From: Enterobacter sp. Ag1
Lineage (GTDB): Bacteria > Pseudomonadota > Gammaproteobacteria > Enterobacterales > Enterobacteriaceae
Direction of reading: 5' to 3'
DNA: 40,439 nucleotides
NCBI GenBank assembly: GCA_000277545.1
Contig: AKXM01000022.1
Location: 1-40,439 of the forward strand
A program made the translations under genes and the position numbers. Under the pieces are notes generated by a model. It had not been told where the DNA came from. It saw nothing but the letters and a program-made list of their open reading frames with translations, and made no database searches. Shown here piece after piece: positions 24,007 to 34,325 of this stretch (its first letter is position 1; every line of letters starts with the position of its first letter).

Positions 24007-26451
24007 TCAGGCGGCTTCAACCTTTCTGTGCTTTTCCGGCACCTTCACCGGCTGTGTCGCCAGCGCCTCCGGATCAAACTCATCCACGTTGATGCTGCGC
24101 AGGCGGCTGGCTTCCGCTTTAGTCAGAATCGCCGCTTCATCGGCGGTGATCTTGCCTTCACCCAGCAGCTGCTTCGCCAGCTCATCCAGGCGAGTGAACG
24201 GCAGATTGCGCTTCAGCTCTTTGCACACGCGCTGGTGGATTGGCTCGGCGGCCATAATATCCAGCAGAGCGGCTTCCAGCAGGCCAGCAGGGTTATGCTC
24301 GCTTGGCGTCAGGTACTGACCGCGGCCAATACGCGACCGGGTTGCGGACGGCACCTGCAGGATTTTCGCCAGCTTGTGGTCCAGCACATCGGACGGCGCA
24401 TCGTAGCGGCGACCCAGCGGGAAGATAACCAGCCGCAGCGTACCGGCCACAAAGCGGTTCGGGAAGTTGCGCAGCAGGTCATCAATCGCCTGTTCGGCCT
24501 GGAACAGCGCATCCTGCACGCCCCAGTGAACCAGCGGCAGATCGGCTTCGTTACGCCCTTCATCTTCGTAGCGTTTCAGCACCGCCGTCGCCAGATAAAG
24601 CTGGCTCAGCACATCACCCAGGCGGGCAGAGATACGCTCTCTGCGCTTCAGGCTACCGCCCAGCACGGCCATGGAGACATCCGACAGCAGCGCCAGGTTG
24701 GCGCTCAGGCGGTTGATGTACTGGTAGTAGCGTTTAGTTGCATCGCGGGTCGGCGTGCTGCTGCCGAGGCCGTTGGTCAGGCCCAGCCACAGGCTGCGCA
24801 TTTTGTTGCTGCCCACGTGGCCGATGTGCTTGAACAGCAGCTTATCGAAGGCATTCACGTCGTTATTCTGCGCCGCGGCCATCTCTTCCAGCACGTACGG
24901 ATGGCAGCGAATTGCGCCCTGGCCGAAGATGATCATGCTGCGGGTCAGAATGTTAGCGCCTTCAACGGTGATGGCGATCGGCGCGCCCTGGTAAGCACGG
25001 GCCACGAAGTTAGCGTCGCCGAGCATGATGCCTTTCCCGCCGACGATATCCATCGCATCAAGAATGGCGCGCTGGCCACGGTGGGTACAGTGGTACTTAA
25101 CAATCGCAGACAGTACGGCGGGTTTCTCACCGAGCACGATGCCGTAGGTAATTAAAGAAGCTGCGGCATCCATGACATACGCGTTACCGGCGATGCGTGC
25201 CAGCGGCTCTTCAATCCCTTCCATTTTGCCGATAGAAATTTTGAACTGACGGCGGATATGCGCGTAAGCACCCGTTGCCATCGCCACGGATTTCAGGCCG
25301 CCGGTAGCGTTAGACGGCAGGGTAATGCCGCGACCTACGGACAGGCACTCAACCAGCATACGCCAGCCCTGACCGGCCATTTTTGGACCACCGATAATAA
25401 AGTCGATAGGCACAAAGATGTCGTTCCCACGGGTTGGGCCGTTCTGGAACGGTACGTTCAGCGGGAAGTGACGTTTGCCGATTTCCACGCCAGGCGTGTG
25501 GGTTGGGATCAGCGCACAGGTAATGCCGAGGTCTTCTTCGCCGCCGAGCAGGCGTTTCGGGTCAGACAATTTGAACGCCAGGCCCAGTACGGTGGCGATA
25601 GGGGCGAGCGTGATATAGCGTTTGTTCCAGGTCAGGCGCATACCGAGCACCTGTTCACCCTGCCATTCCCCCATGCAAACCACGCCGCTGTCCGGGATTG
25701 CGCCGGCATCGGAACCGGCTTCCGGGCTGGTCAGCGCGAAGCAAGGGATTTCCAGGCCGCGTGCCAGGCGAGGCAGGTAGTGATCTTTTTGCTCTTCGGT
25801 GCCGTAGTGCTGCAGCAGTTCGCCCGGGCCTAAGGAGTTAGGCACGCCGACGGTAATCGCCAGGATCCCGGAAACGCCGGACAGTTTTTGCAGCACGCGA
25901 GCCTGAGCATAGGCTGAGAACTCGAGGCCGCCGTACTCTTTCTTGATGATCATCGCGAAGAAGCGATGCTCTTTCAGGTAAGCCCACAGCTCAGGGGGCA
26001 GGTCGGCCAGCTCATGGGTGATCTGGAAATCGTTCGCCATGCGGCAGGCTTCTTCCACCGGGCCATCAAGGAACGCCTGTTCCTCTTCGGTCAGCTTTGG
26101 CTGAGGGTAGTTATGCAGTTTTTGCCAGTCCGGCTTGCCGCGGAACAGATCGCCTTCCCACCAGGTCGTCCCGGCGTCGATGGCTTCTTTTTCGGTGCGG
26201 GACATCGGCGGCATGACTTTGCGGAAGCCACGGAAAATCGGTGCGGAGATCAGCGATTTACGCAGCGGCGTGACCAGCAGCGGCACCAGAATTACCGCCA
26301 GCGGAACCAGCACCCAGAAAGACCAGATGCCAGCGAAGCCCAGCGCGGCGGTCCACGCGAGCAGAAGCACGCTGCTAAGCAGCAGATTTGCCTGGTGATA
26401 GAACAACACACCCAGCAGAACAACGGTAAGGACAATGCTTAAAATCAACAT
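24007..26451 (-). CDS. fadE: Acyl-CoA dehydrogenase FadE
   Basis: An 814-residue FAD enzyme, the same length as E. coli FadE (YafH), that introduces the trans-2 double bond into fatty acyl-CoA in the first step of beta-oxidation. The first 50 residues carry two hydrophobic segments ([19 protein letters not shown] and [13 protein letters not shown]) that attach it to the inner membrane. Acyl-CoA dehydrogenase motifs such as [19 protein letters not shown] and [14 protein letters not shown] are conserved. I chose the ATG at 26451; the frame is open further upstream but would include the promoter and operator. A FadR-like operator lies about 25 bases upstream. Divergent from gmhA. Confidence 0.97.
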   Translation of the reverse strand: MLILSIVLTVVLLGVLFYHQANLLLSSVLLLAWTAALGFAGIWSFWVLVPLAVILVPLLVTPLRKSLISAPIFRGFRKVMPPMSRTEKEAIDAGTTWWEGDLFRGKPDWQKLHNYPQPKLTEEEQAFLDGPVEEACRMANDFQITHELADLPPELWAYLKEHRFFAMIIKKEYGGLEFSAYAQARVLQKLSGVSGILAITVGVPNSLGPGELLQHYGTEEQKDHYLPRLARGLEIPCFALTSPEAGSDAGAIPDSGVVCMGEWQGEQVLGMRLTWNKRYITLAPIATVLGLAFKLSDPKRLLGGEEDLGITCALIPTHTPGVEIGKRHFPLNVPFQNGPTRGNDIFVPIDFIIGGPKMAGQGWRMLVECLSVGRGITLPSNATGGLKSVAMATGAYAHIRRQFKISIGKMEGIEEPLARIAGNAYVMDAAASLITYGIVLGEKPAVLSAIVKYHCTHRGQRAILDAMDIVGGKGIMLGDANFVARAYQGAPIAITVEGANILTRSMIIFGQGAIRCHPYVLEEMAAAQNNDVNAFDKLLFKHIGHVGSNKMRSLWLGLTNGLGSSTPTRDATKRYYQYINRLSANLALLSDVSMAVLGGSLKRRERISARLGDVLSQLYLATAVLKRYEDEGRNEADLPLVHWGVQDALFQAEQAIDDLLRNFPNRFVAGTLRLVIFPLGRRYDAPSDVLDHKLAKILQVPSATRSRIGRGQYLTPSEHNPAGLLEAALLDIMAAEPIHQRVCKELKRNLPFTRLDELAKQLLGEGKITADEAAILTKAEASRLRSINVDEFDPEALATQPVKVPEKHRKVEAA

Positions 26452-26472
26452 AAAGAAAGCTCCCTTGCTTGT

Positions 26473-26489
26473 AGGAGGTCTGACCACTT
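26473..26489 (-). promoter_or_regulatory. Candidate FadR operator of fadE
   Basis: Read on the minus strand, AAGTGGTCAGACCTCCT resembles the FadR site (core TGGTNNGACCA), with one mismatch in the second half-site. It lies between fadE and its upstream region, where FadR represses this gene in E. coli. Long-chain acyl-CoA should relieve the repression. Confidence 0.65.
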
Positions 26490-26680
26490 GTGATGTATTG
26501 GTTGTAGTGGATGTTGCTTTCTTTAGCAATGTGTTTACAAAATAATTACAACCTCGCTCACATTGTTGCCGCCCTTCCAGGGAAAACCCCGGCTTTACAC
26601 GCGGGGTTACGCTTCTCGCTTTCGGCGCTATCCGGTACACTGCGGGATGTGAAATTCACTCAAACCTCAAGGACCTCCTC

Positions 26681-27262
26681 ATGTACCAGGATCTTATTCG
26701 TAGTGAGCTAAATGAAGCGGCGGAAACGCTGACTAACTTCCTTAAGGATGAAGCCAACATTCATGCTATCCAGCGCGCAGCGGTGCTGCTGGCAGACAGT
26801 TTCAAAGCGGGCGGCAAAGTACTGTCCTGCGGGAACGGTGGCTCACACTGCGATGCTATGCACTTTGCGGAAGAGTTAACGGGCCGCTATCGTGAGAACC
26901 GCCCGGGCTATCCGGCGATCGCGATTTCTGACGTGAGCCACATCTCCTGCGTCAGCAACGATTTTGGCTACGACTATGTCTTCTCTCGCTACGTTGAAGC
27001 CGTTGGCCGCGAAGGCGACGTGCTGCTGGGGATCTCCACGTCCGGCAACTCCGGCAACGTCATCAAAGCGATTGAAGCTGCCCGCGCGAAAGGCATGAAA
27101 GTCATTACCCTGACCGGCAAAGACGGCGGCAAAATGGCCGGTACGGCTGACATCGAAATCCGTGTGCCGCACTTCGGCTATGCGGACCGCATTCAGGAAA
27201 TTCACATCAAAGTGATCCACATCCTGATTCAGTTAATCGAAAAAGAAATGGTTAAAGCTTAG
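26681..27262 (+). CDS. gmhA: Sedoheptulose 7-phosphate isomerase
   Basis: A 193-residue SIS-fold isomerase that converts sedoheptulose 7-phosphate to D-glycero-D-manno-heptose 7-phosphate, the first step of ADP-heptose synthesis for the lipopolysaccharide inner core. [21 protein letters not shown] and [15 protein letters not shown] are the phosphate and metal binding motifs; the sequence is nearly identical to E. coli GmhA (LpcA). AAGGA precedes the ATG at a normal distance. A GC-rich inverted repeat follows the stop. Confidence 0.97.
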   Translation: MYQDLIRSELNEAAETLTNFLKDEANIHAIQRAAVLLADSFKAGGKVLSCGNGGSHCDAMHFAEELTGRYRENRPGYPAIAISDVSHISCVSNDFGYDYVFSRYVEAVGREGDVLLGISTSGNSGNVIKAIEAARAKGMKVITLTGKDGGKMAGTADIEIRVPHFGYADRIQEIHIKVIHILIQLIEKEMVKA

Positions 27263-27268
27263 CCCGTA

Positions 27269-27300
27269 ATGCCCCTGCTCCTCCCGGAGCAGGGGTATTC
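27269..27300 (+). terminator. GC-rich hairpin after gmhA
   Basis: GCCCCTGCTC and GAGCAGGGG(T) pair around a short CTCCCG loop, 7 bases after the gmhA stop. It lacks a clear T run, so it is a weak intrinsic terminator at best. Confidence 0.5.
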
Positions 27301-27317
27301 GTTGTGGGAGAGAAGAG

Positions 27318-28085
27318 ATGTGCGAATTGCTCGGGATGAGTGCCAACGTACCGACGGATATCTGTTTTAGTTTTACCGGACTGGTGCAGCGCGGAGGCGG
27401 AACAGGCCCCCATAAAGACGGCTGGGGTATAACCTTCTACGAAGGGAAAGGCTGCCGCACGTTTAAAGATCCGCAGCCGAGCTTTAACTCGCCCATCGCC
27501 CGCCTCGTCCAGGATTACCCAATTAAATCCTGCTCGGTTATTGCGCATATTCGCCAGGCAAACCGCGGCAAGGTTGCGCTGGAAAACACCCATCCGTTCA
27601 CCCGCGAACTGTGGGGCCGCAACTGGACCTATGCCCATAACGGGCAACTCAAGGGCTATCGCACGCTGGAGACGGGGACGTTCCGCCCGATTGGCGAAAC
27701 GGACAGCGAGCAGGCGTTCTGCTGGCTGCTGCACAAACTCACGCAGCGTTACCCGCGCACGCCGGGCAATATGGAAGCGGTATTCCGCTATATCACTGAA
27801 CTGGGCGCAGAGCTTAGAGAAAAGGGCGTGTTTAACATGCTGCTGTCGGACGGGCGCTACGTGATGGCGTTTTGCTCGACGAACCTGTTCTGGATCACCC
27901 GCAGAGCGCCATTCGGTGTCGCTAAGCTGCTGGATCAGGACGTGGAAATTGATTTTCAGGAAGAGACCACACCGAACGATGTGGTCACGGTCATCGCAAC
28001 TCAGCCGCTGACCGCCAACGAAACCTGGCACAAAATTGAGCCAGGCAAGTCGGCGTTATTTTGCCTCGGTGAGCTTATAGTTTGA
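27318..28085 (+). CDS. yafJ: Class II glutamine amidotransferase YafJ
   Basis: A 255-residue GATase type 2 (Ntn) protein. The nucleophile is C2, exposed after removal of the initiator methionine ([12 protein letters not shown]); HIRQANRG and [11 protein letters not shown] are the glutamine-site motifs. No synthase domain is fused, so the acceptor of the released ammonia is unknown. The start has GAGAAGAG before the ATG. Its last 30 bases overlap the 3' end of the convergent yafK. Confidence 0.95.
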   Translation: MCELLGMSANVPTDICFSFTGLVQRGGGTGPHKDGWGITFYEGKGCRTFKDPQPSFNSPIARLVQDYPIKSCSVIAHIRQANRGKVALENTHPFTRELWGRNWTYAHNGQLKGYRTLETGTFRPIGETDSEQAFCWLLHKLTQRYPRTPGNMEAVFRYITELGAELREKGVFNMLLSDGRYVMAFCSTNLFWITRRAPFGVAKLLDQDVEIDFQEETTPNDVVTVIATQPLTANETWHKIEPGKSALFCLGELIV

Positions 28086-28796
28086 AGCCAGCTGCGGTTG
28101 AACTGGCGTCATCACGGCAGGTTTGCTGATGACGTAGTTCCCGCTGACCACGGCCACGCCCGGTGGTTGATGGTTAGCTGCGAAGTAGTCATAGCCCGGT
28201 TTCAGCTCTTTCCAGAAGTTGATGTAGGTGGAGTACTTGTGGCGTTCCATATTGGCGTCGGTCATACGGAACGGGAAGATACTCACCTGCACGCGTGGCT
28301 GGCCAAACACCAAAGCCCCGGTCACAAACTGGAAGATTTCGTCGATGCCGGAGTCGGTCATGGCATAGCAGCCAATCGACACGCAGGCGCCGTGAATCAT
28401 CAGGTATTTCCCTTCATAGCCGTGAGCGCGGTCAAATTCATTCGGGAAGCCAATATTAATGGCTTTATAGAAGCGGCTGTCCGGTTTTAACTGACTGCGA
28501 TCAACGCTATAAAACCCTTCCGGGCTTTTAAAATCGCCCTGACGCTGTTTTGGCCCCAGGCCGCCGGAATAGTTACAGATGCGGTAACTGTTGAGGAGCT
28601 GGTACTGCTCGCCCATTTTCACCCACAGTTCCAGGGTGCGCTCTTCTTTAAAGATTTGAATATAAACCGGGGAGCCCATTAGCTGCTGTCTGCTATCTTT
28701 GCCGACAGGGGCGGCGACACCGCTGCTGTTAAGCAGGCTGGCGAAAGAGAAAAACGGCATAGAGAGCATCGCAATAATCAGTGCGATATTACGCAT
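28056..28796 (-). CDS. yafK: Murein L,D-endopeptidase/transpeptidase-fold protein YafK (DpaA/LdtF)
   Basis: A 246-residue exported protein with a 19-20 residue signal peptide ([19 protein letters not shown]) and a YkuD domain. The catalytic motif is [14 protein letters not shown], with the nucleophilic cysteine in SIGC. In E. coli the protein (renamed DpaA or LdtF) detaches Braun lipoprotein from peptidoglycan. Length equals the E. coli protein. Convergent with yafJ, with a 30-base overlap of coding ends. Confidence 0.94.
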   Translation of the reverse strand: MRNIALIIAMLSMPFFSFASLLNSSGVAAPVGKDSRQQLMGSPVYIQIFKEERTLELWVKMGEQYQLLNSYRICNYSGGLGPKQRQGDFKSPEGFYSVDRSQLKPDSRFYKAINIGFPNEFDRAHGYEGKYLMIHGACVSIGCYAMTDSGIDEIFQFVTGALVFGQPRVQVSIFPFRMTDANMERHKYSTYINFWKELKPGYDYFAANHQPPGVAVVSGNYVISKPAVMTPVQPQLASNYKLTEAK

Positions 28797-29048
28797 ACTG
28801 CTTGATTCCTTGATAAACCTGAAACTAACAGCCAGGACGGCTAAAGGGACCCGAAATCAGAAAATTCTGTACAGGATTGCGCTCACATTAGCATCGTGGC
28901 TAATTTTCGCAAGCGCCAGACGCGGGCGTTTACACATTTTATTGGAATCAATTGGAGTTTTTGCGGTGTGTCACTTTATGCCCAAGGTGATGCCACTCGC
29001 AGGGAAAGATTTGTTGGCCTGCGACAATTTCCTCATTTTGAAAATTAG

Positions 29049-29064
29049 CTGTATACTTATCCAG
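29049..29064 (+). promoter_or_regulatory. LexA box of dinB
   Basis: CTGTATACTTATCCAG matches the SOS box CTGT-N8-ACAG with one mismatch in the last half, 25 bases before the dinB start. The E. coli dinB box has the same imperfect second half. Confidence 0.88.
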
Positions 29065-29088
29065 TGTTATTTTTCTGGTTGAGTGGAT

Positions 29089-30144
29089 ATGCGCAAAATC
29101 ATTCATGTCGATATGGACTGCTTTTTTGCCGCCGTTGAGATGCGTGATAACCCGGCCCTGCGCGATATTCCCCTCGCTATTGGCGGCAGCGCCCAACGGC
29201 GAGGCGTGATCAGCACGGCGAACTATCCCGCCAGAAAATACGGCGTGCGCAGCGCGATGTCGACCGCGATGGCGTTAAAACTCTGTCCACATCTCACGCT
29301 ATTGCCGGGCCGGTTCGACGCCTATAAAGAAGCCTCCAACCATATTCGTGAAATCTTCTCCCGCTATACCCCGCTGATCGAACCCTTGTCGCTGGATGAA
29401 GCTTATCTGGACGTTACGGACAGCGAACACTGCCAGGGTTCAGCCACGTTGATCGCCCGCGAAATTCGTCAGGCCATTGCCGACGAACTGAACCTGACCG
29501 CCTCAGCTGGCATTGCGCCGATAAAGTTTCTGGCAAAGATTGCCTCCGACCTCAATAAACCCAACGGCCAGTATGTCATTACGCCCGAACAGGTACCGGA
29601 CTTTTTAGCGACGCTACCGCTCGGGAAAATTCCCGGCGTGGGCAAAGTCACGGTGGCAAAGCTGGAAACGCTCGGTCTGCGAACCTGCGCTGACGTGCAA
29701 AATGCTGACCTGGCCATGTTGTTAAAACGCTTTGGGAAATTTGGCCGGGTGCTGTGGGAGCGCAGCCAGGGCATTGATGAGCGCGAGATCAGTAACGATC
29801 GTCAGAGAAAGTCGGTGGGGGTAGAGCGGACGCTCGCGGAAGACATTCATGAATGGCCAGAATGCGAAGAGATTATTGAACGCCTGTACCCGGAGCTTGA
29901 GAGGAGACTTGCCAAAGAGCGGGCCGATCTGCGTATCGCCCGGCAAGGCATCAAGCTGAAGTTTAATGACTTTCAGCTGACGACCCAGGAGCACGTCTGG
30001 CCGAAGCTGAACAAAGAAGACCTGATTGCCACCGCCCGTAAAACATGGGAAGAACGGCGGGGAGGGCGCGGCGTCCGGCTGGTGGGGCTGCATGTGACGC
30101 TGCTCGACCCGCAACTGGAGAGGCAACTGCTGCTGGGGTTGTGA
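29089..30144 (+). CDS. dinB: DNA polymerase IV
   Basis: A 351-residue Y-family translesion polymerase, the same length as in E. coli. Catalytic acidic residues are D8 in HVDMDCFF and the D-E pair in [11 protein letters not shown] (about 103-104). The C-terminus QLLLGL is the beta-clamp motif. I used the ATG at 29089 (MRKIIHVD) rather than the GTG at 29083. It is SOS controlled by the LexA box upstream. Unlike E. coli K-12, yafNOP do not follow; a repeat pair and then convergent pepD do. Confidence 0.97.
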   Translation: MRKIIHVDMDCFFAAVEMRDNPALRDIPLAIGGSAQRRGVISTANYPARKYGVRSAMSTAMALKLCPHLTLLPGRFDAYKEASNHIREIFSRYTPLIEPLSLDEAYLDVTDSEHCQGSATLIAREIRQAIADELNLTASAGIAPIKFLAKIASDLNKPNGQYVITPEQVPDFLATLPLGKIPGVGKVTVAKLETLGLRTCADVQNADLAMLLKRFGKFGRVLWERSQGIDEREISNDRQRKSVGVERTLAEDIHEWPECEEIIERLYPELERRLAKERADLRIARQGIKLKFNDFQLTTQEHVWPKLNKEDLIATARKTWEERRGGRGVRLVGLHVTLLDPQLERQLLLGL

Positions 30145-30150
30145 ATAAGA

Positions 30151-30266
30151 CCCTCATCCCGGCCTTCTCCCTGGAAGGGAGAAGGGGAAAAACACGTTTT
30201 CGCTGAAAGTAAGGTAGACAAAGAAAATCCCCTCTCCCTTATAGGGAGAGGGTTAGGGTGAGGGTA
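30151..30266. repeat. Pair of inverted CCCTCACCC-type repeats between dinB and pepD
   Basis: A first unit (30151-30187, CCCTCATCCC then CTTCTCCC/GGGAGAAG hairpin) and a second unit in the opposite orientation (30229-30266, CCCTCTCCC/GGGAGAGGG hairpin then TTAGGGTGAGGGT) are separated by about 40 bases. The same pair, in the same arrangement, lies inside the hpx intergenic element at 15552-15656. It resembles REP/BIME-type dispersed repeats and may protect or end the convergent dinB and pepD transcripts. Confidence 0.8.
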
Positions 30267-30270
30267 AAAC

Positions 30271-31728
30271 TTATTTCGCCGGAATCGCCTTCAGCAGCTC
30301 GGTCAGCAGCGTCCAGTACTGGCCAACGCTCTCAATATGTACCTGCTCGTCCGGGGAATGTGGGCCGGTAATGGTTGGCCCGATGGAAACCATATCCATC
30401 TCCGGATACGGCTTTTTGAACAGACCACATTCCAGGCCCGCGTGGATAACCATGATGTTCGGCGTCTGGTTGAACAGCTTCTGGTAAGTCTCGCGTACCA
30501 GGGCCATCACCGGAGACTTAGCGTCCGGCTGCCAGCCAGGATAGCTGCCTTTCGCCACGGTTTTCGCCCCGGCCAGTTCACCCAGGGACTCCAGCACGCT
30601 AACCACGTAGTCTTTACCGGAATCGATCAGGGAACGAATCAGGCAGATAATTTCTGCACTGTCGTCGCTCATGGTCACGACGCCCGCGTTCAGGGAAGTC
30701 TCAACCACGCCTTTCACTTCGTCTGAGTTACGAATCACGCCGTTTGGTGTTGCGTTCAGCAGATGCAGGAAGGTATCGCGAGTTTTAGCGGTCAGCGCCT
30801 GTTTGTCAGACGTTGTGGCTTCCACCAGAACGGTAATGTTCTTCTCGACCGCAGACAGTTCATTTTTCAGAACGGCCAGGTAAGCGTTAGCCGCAGACTT
30901 CAGCTCGGCCGCTTTCGCCGCAGGCACGGCCAGCGTGGCGAAGGCTTCGCGCGGAATGGCGTTACGCAGGGTGCCGCCGTTCAGGTCGAGCAGACGTGCG
31001 TCCAGTTCCGCGGCATGGGCCAGCAGGAAGCGAGCCAGCAGCTTGTTGGCGTTCCCCAGGCCCAGATGAATATCTGCGCCGGAGTGGCCGCCTTTCAGCC
31101 CTTTGATGGTCAGCTTGAAGGTGTCAAACCCAGCCGGAACGGCTTCACGCTGCAGCGGCAGCGTAGTGATAAAGTCGATCCCGCCCGCGCAGCCCATGTA
31201 GATCTCACCTTCCGTTTCGGAGTCGGTGTTGATCAGGATATCTGCCTGCATCCAGCCCGCCTGCAGGCCAAATGCGCCGTCCATCCCGGCTTCTTCGGTC
31301 ATGGTCAGCAGCACTTCCAGCGGGCCGTGCGCCACGCTGTCGTCAGCCAGCACCGCCAGCGCGGACGCCATACCGATGCCGTTGTCTGCGCCCAGCGTGG
31401 TGCCGCGCGCTTTTACCCACTCGCCGTCGATGTACGGCTGGATAGGATCTTTAGCGAAATCGTGAACGGTGTCGTTGTTTTTTTGCGGCACCATGTCGAG
31501 GTGCGCCTGAAGCGCCACAGGTTTGCGGTTTTCCATGCCCGGCGTAGCAGGCTTGCGAATCAGGATATTCCCCACCTGGTCACGTTCGACGTGCAGGCCT
31601 TTTTCTTTTGCCCAGGACAGGATGTGTTCCGCCAGCGCTTCTTCATGATAGGACGGATGCGGAATAGAACAGATTTTGGCAAAAATATCCCACAGCGGCT
31701 GTGGCGATAATTGAGACAATTCAGACAC
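30271..31728 (-). CDS. pepD: Aminoacyl-histidine dipeptidase (peptidase D)
   Basis: A 485-residue M20-family dipeptidase that splits Xaa-His and many other dipeptides in the cytosol. The two-metal centre is recognisable in LQAHLDMVPQ (H80 region), GADNGIG (bridging D), TEEAGMDGAFG and HAGLECG. The length equals E. coli PepD and the N-terminus MSELSQLSPQPLWDIFAKIC is nearly identical. Divergent from gpt, with 255 bases between the starts; convergent with dinB. Confidence 0.97.
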   Translation of the reverse strand: MSELSQLSPQPLWDIFAKICSIPHPSYHEEALAEHILSWAKEKGLHVERDQVGNILIRKPATPGMENRKPVALQAHLDMVPQKNNDTVHDFAKDPIQPYIDGEWVKARGTTLGADNGIGMASALAVLADDSVAHGPLEVLLTMTEEAGMDGAFGLQAGWMQADILINTDSETEGEIYMGCAGGIDFITTLPLQREAVPAGFDTFKLTIKGLKGGHSGADIHLGLGNANKLLARFLLAHAAELDARLLDLNGGTLRNAIPREAFATLAVPAAKAAELKSAANAYLAVLKNELSAVEKNITVLVEATTSDKQALTAKTRDTFLHLLNATPNGVIRNSDEVKGVVETSLNAGVVTMSDDSAEIICLIRSLIDSGKDYVVSVLESLGELAGAKTVAKGSYPGWQPDAKSPVMALVRETYQKLFNQTPNIMVIHAGLECGLFKKPYPEMDMVSIGPTITGPHSPDEQVHIESVGQYWTLLTELLKAIPAK

Positions 31729-31983
31729 GTTGAGTCTCCCTGGAGTCGTTTTTTTGGCTGACCGGTTACGTTTTTAGCCGGGTTCAGATACACCACAAGC
31801 ACGGCTTGCGCGATGTTCTGAGAATACCACTTTCTTTTGTTGCGTGAAGGCTGAATACGAGCAAAATCCGCTGCCAGTGGCCTGCGGCACTGGTTTTTAG
31901 TGCGCCAGATCTCTATAATCTCGCGCAACCAAAACTCCTTCGAATACTTTTTAAGCCGTTATTTACAGGCCGGGACACTTCAC

Positions 31984-32442
31984 ATGAGCGAAAAATACGT
32001 CGTCACCTGGGACATGTTGCAGATTCACGCCCGCAAACTGGCTCAGCGTCTGCTGCCAGCCGAACAGTGGAAAGGCATTATTGCCGTTAGCCGTGGTGGC
32101 CTGGTGCCGGGCGCGCTGCTGGCTCGTGAACTGGGTATTCGCCATGTTGATACCGTTTGTATCTCCAGCTACGACCACGACAACCAGCGTGAGCTGACCG
32201 TGCTGAAGCGTGCGGAAGGCGACGGCGAAGGTTTTATCGTGATCGATGACCTGGTAGACACCGGCGGTACCGCGGTAGCCATTCGCGAAATGTATCCGAA
32301 AGCTCACTTCGTCACTATCTTCGCTAAACCAGCCGGTCAGCCGCTGGTGGACGATTACGTGATTGATATCCCGCAGGACACCTGGATTGAGCAGCCGTGG
32401 GATATGGGCGTGGTGTTTGTGCCGCCGTTGGCTGGCCGTTAA
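31984..32442 (+). CDS. gpt: Xanthine-guanine phosphoribosyltransferase
   Basis: A 152-residue purine salvage enzyme that joins guanine or xanthine (and weakly hypoxanthine) to PRPP. The PRPP-binding motif is [12 protein letters not shown] (about residues 86-97) and the active-site loop [10 protein letters not shown] is intact. It differs from E. coli Gpt at only a handful of positions. The start ATG at 31984 is the conserved one; the frame extends upstream without support. A terminator hairpin follows. Confidence 0.98.
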   Translation: MSEKYVVTWDMLQIHARKLAQRLLPAEQWKGIIAVSRGGLVPGALLARELGIRHVDTVCISSYDHDNQRELTVLKRAEGDGEGFIVIDDLVDTGGTAVAIREMYPKAHFVTIFAKPAGQPLVDDYVIDIPQDTWIEQPWDMGVVFVPPLAGR

Positions 32443-32476
32443 TCCCTCTATGATTTGAGCTTTGTCATTTATTTGG

Positions 32477-32500
32477 CGCCCGGCATAGCCGGGCGTTTGT
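32477..32500 (+). terminator. Terminator of gpt
   Basis: CGCCCGGC and GCCGGGCG form a perfect eight-base stem with an ATA loop, followed by TTTGTGTT. Located 34 bases after the gpt stop. Confidence 0.75.
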
Positions 32501-32563
32501 GTTATTTGGACCGTATCAGGCTACAATAGCGACGTTTCTCGTATTCATGGAGGCAGTGAAACG

Positions 32564-33811
32564 ATGTCGCAGGCCAACCTCAGCGAAACCCTCTTTAAGC
32601 CAAGATTCAAACACCCGGAAACGTCCACGCTTGTTCGTCGCGCACGGCATACCGCCACGCCCGCGATCCAGTCCGCGCTGGACGGCAAAAACGTGCCCCA
32701 CTGGTACCGCATGATCAACCGCCTGATGTGGATCTGGCGCGGGGTCGATCCGCGTGAAATCCTCGAAGTCCAGGCCCGGATTGCCTGCACCGAGGCTGAA
32801 CGTACCAACGACGACCTGTTTGATACCGTGATGGGCTATCGCGGGGGGAACTGGATCTACGAATGGTCGAAGCAGGCGATGCTCTGGCAGCAGCGTGCCG
32901 GCCAGGAAACGGACGAAGAGAAAATCGGCAAATGCTGGCTGCAGGCGGCTAACCTCTACAGCATTGCGGCGTACCCGCACCTGAAAGGGGACGCGTTGGC
33001 GGAGCAGGCCCAGGTGTTGGCTAATCGGGCTTACGAAGAGGCGGCTCCCCGGTTGTCCGGCGGGCTGCGCGAGCTTGAATTCCCGATGACCGGTGGTGGC
33101 ACCATCAGCGGCTTCCTGCACATGCCTAAAGGGGCAGAAGGGCCATTCCCGACCGTGCTGATGTGCGGCGGCCTCGATGCCCTACAGAGCGATTATTACA
33201 GCCTGTTTGAGAAATATTTTGCCCCACAGGGCATCGCGATGTTGACCATCGACATGCCGTCAGTCGGTTTTTCCTCTAAGTGGAAACTGACTCAGGATTC
33301 CAGCGTGCTGCACCAGCACGTGCTCAAAGCATTGCCCAACATTCCTTGGGTTGACCACACGCGCGTCGCAGCATTTGGCTTCCGCTTTGGCGCCAACGTT
33401 GCCGTGCGCCTGGCCTACCTCGAAGCGCCGCGCCTGAAAGCCGTTGCCTGCCTTGGGCCGGTGGTTCACGCTCTGCTGAGCGACCCGCAGCGCCAGGCCA
33501 ACGTGCCGGAAATGTACATTGACGTGCTGGCGAGCCGTCTGGGCATGACCAGCATCTCCGACAGCGCGCTGAGCGTGGAGCTGAACCGCTACTCCCTGAA
33601 AACGCAGGGGCTGCTGGGTCGCCGCTGCCCAACGCCGATGCTGTCCGGCTTTTGGGAGAACGATCCGTTCAGTCCGGAAGAAGAATCCCGTTTAATCACT
33701 TCGTCATCTGCCGACGGCAAATTACTCCAGATCCCGTTTAAGCCGGTGTATCAAAATTTTGACAAAGCGCTGCAGGAAGTTACCGGCTGGATGAAACAAA
33801 GATTACGTTAA
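32564..33811 (+). CDS. frsA: FrsA esterase-like protein
   Basis: A 415-residue alpha/beta-hydrolase-fold protein matching E. coli FrsA (YafA). The FrsA protein was reported to bind unphosphorylated EIIA-Glc and affect the fermentation/respiration balance; its enzymatic activity is debated. The usual nucleophile elbow reads [13 protein letters not shown], so there is an arginine where a Ser nucleophile would be; this is the same in E. coli and not a defect of this copy. It is followed by crl after 57 bases. Confidence 0.95.
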   Translation: MSQANLSETLFKPRFKHPETSTLVRRARHTATPAIQSALDGKNVPHWYRMINRLMWIWRGVDPREILEVQARIACTEAERTNDDLFDTVMGYRGGNWIYEWSKQAMLWQQRAGQETDEEKIGKCWLQAANLYSIAAYPHLKGDALAEQAQVLANRAYEEAAPRLSGGLRELEFPMTGGGTISGFLHMPKGAEGPFPTVLMCGGLDALQSDYYSLFEKYFAPQGIAMLTIDMPSVGFSSKWKLTQDSSVLHQHVLKALPNIPWVDHTRVAAFGFRFGANVAVRLAYLEAPRLKAVACLGPVVHALLSDPQRQANVPEMYIDVLASRLGMTSISDSALSVELNRYSLKTQGLLGRRCPTPMLSGFWENDPFSPEEESRLITSSSADGKLLQIPFKPVYQNFDKALQEVTGWMKQRLR

Positions 33812-33868
33812 ATATTTGCTAAATTACGGCGGTTTGCTAAAACAGTTGCTTCACAACAGGAGATCGTA

Positions 33869-34270
33869 ATGACGTTACCGAGTGGACACCCGAAAAGTAG
33901 ACTGATCAGAAAGTTCGCCTCGCTTGGCCCGTATATCCGGGAAGAGCAGTGTGAAGACAACCGTTTCTTCTTCGATTGCCTGGCGGTGTGCGTTAACGTA
34001 AAGCCCGCGCCGGAGAAACGCGAATTTTGGGGATGGTGGATGGTGCTGGAAGCCCAGGAAAAGCAGTTTACCTACACATGGCAGTTCGGCCTGTTTGATA
34101 AAGACGGAAAATGGACGGCGACCCCGGCAAAAGATAAAGAAGTGGATGAAAAACTGGAGCAGACGCTGCGCGGTTTCCACGGACGCCTGAAAGATTTACT
34201 CGCCACCCTTGAGCTTGGGCTGGTGCCTGCCGAGAACTTTGCGGAAAAGTCGCTTAAACTCTCCGCCTGA
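33869..34270 (+). CDS. crl: Sigma-S factor-binding protein Crl
   Basis: A 133-residue protein, the same length as E. coli Crl, which binds sigma-S and helps it form RNA polymerase holoenzyme, raising curli and stationary-phase gene expression at low temperature. Conserved core: [19 protein letters not shown] and EFWGWWM. AGGAG precedes the ATG. The central and C-terminal thirds differ more from E. coli than the N-terminal third. It converges on phoE across a shared terminator. Confidence 0.96.
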   Translation: MTLPSGHPKSRLIRKFASLGPYIREEQCEDNRFFFDCLAVCVNVKPAPEKREFWGWWMVLEAQEKQFTYTWQFGLFDKDGKWTATPAKDKEVDEKLEQTLRGFHGRLKDLLATLELGLVPAENFAEKSLKLSA

Positions 34271-34274
34271 AAAT

Positions 34275-34308
34275 AAAAAATCCCCGTCAAGCTGACGGGG
34301 ATTTTTTT
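34275..34308. terminator. Bidirectional terminator between crl and phoE
   Basis: AAAAATCCCCGTCA and TGACGGGGATTTTT pair perfectly around an AGC loop, with T runs on both strands. It serves both convergent genes. Confidence 0.95.
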
Positions 34309-34325
34309 ATCCGCAGTATCGCGAA

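Noticed and set aside
24028..25155. Plus-strand frame of 375 codons opposite fadE
   Set aside because: It is antisense to fadE with no ribosome binding site or domain recognised; long shadow frames are expected in GC-rich coding DNA.
26452..26640. A 63-residue N-terminal extension of fadE
   Set aside because: It would cover the FadR-like operator and promoter; the ATG at 26451 gives the exact E. coli length.
30763..31710. Plus-strand frame of about 315 codons opposite pepD
   Set aside because: It is a shadow of pepD, which matches its family along its full length.
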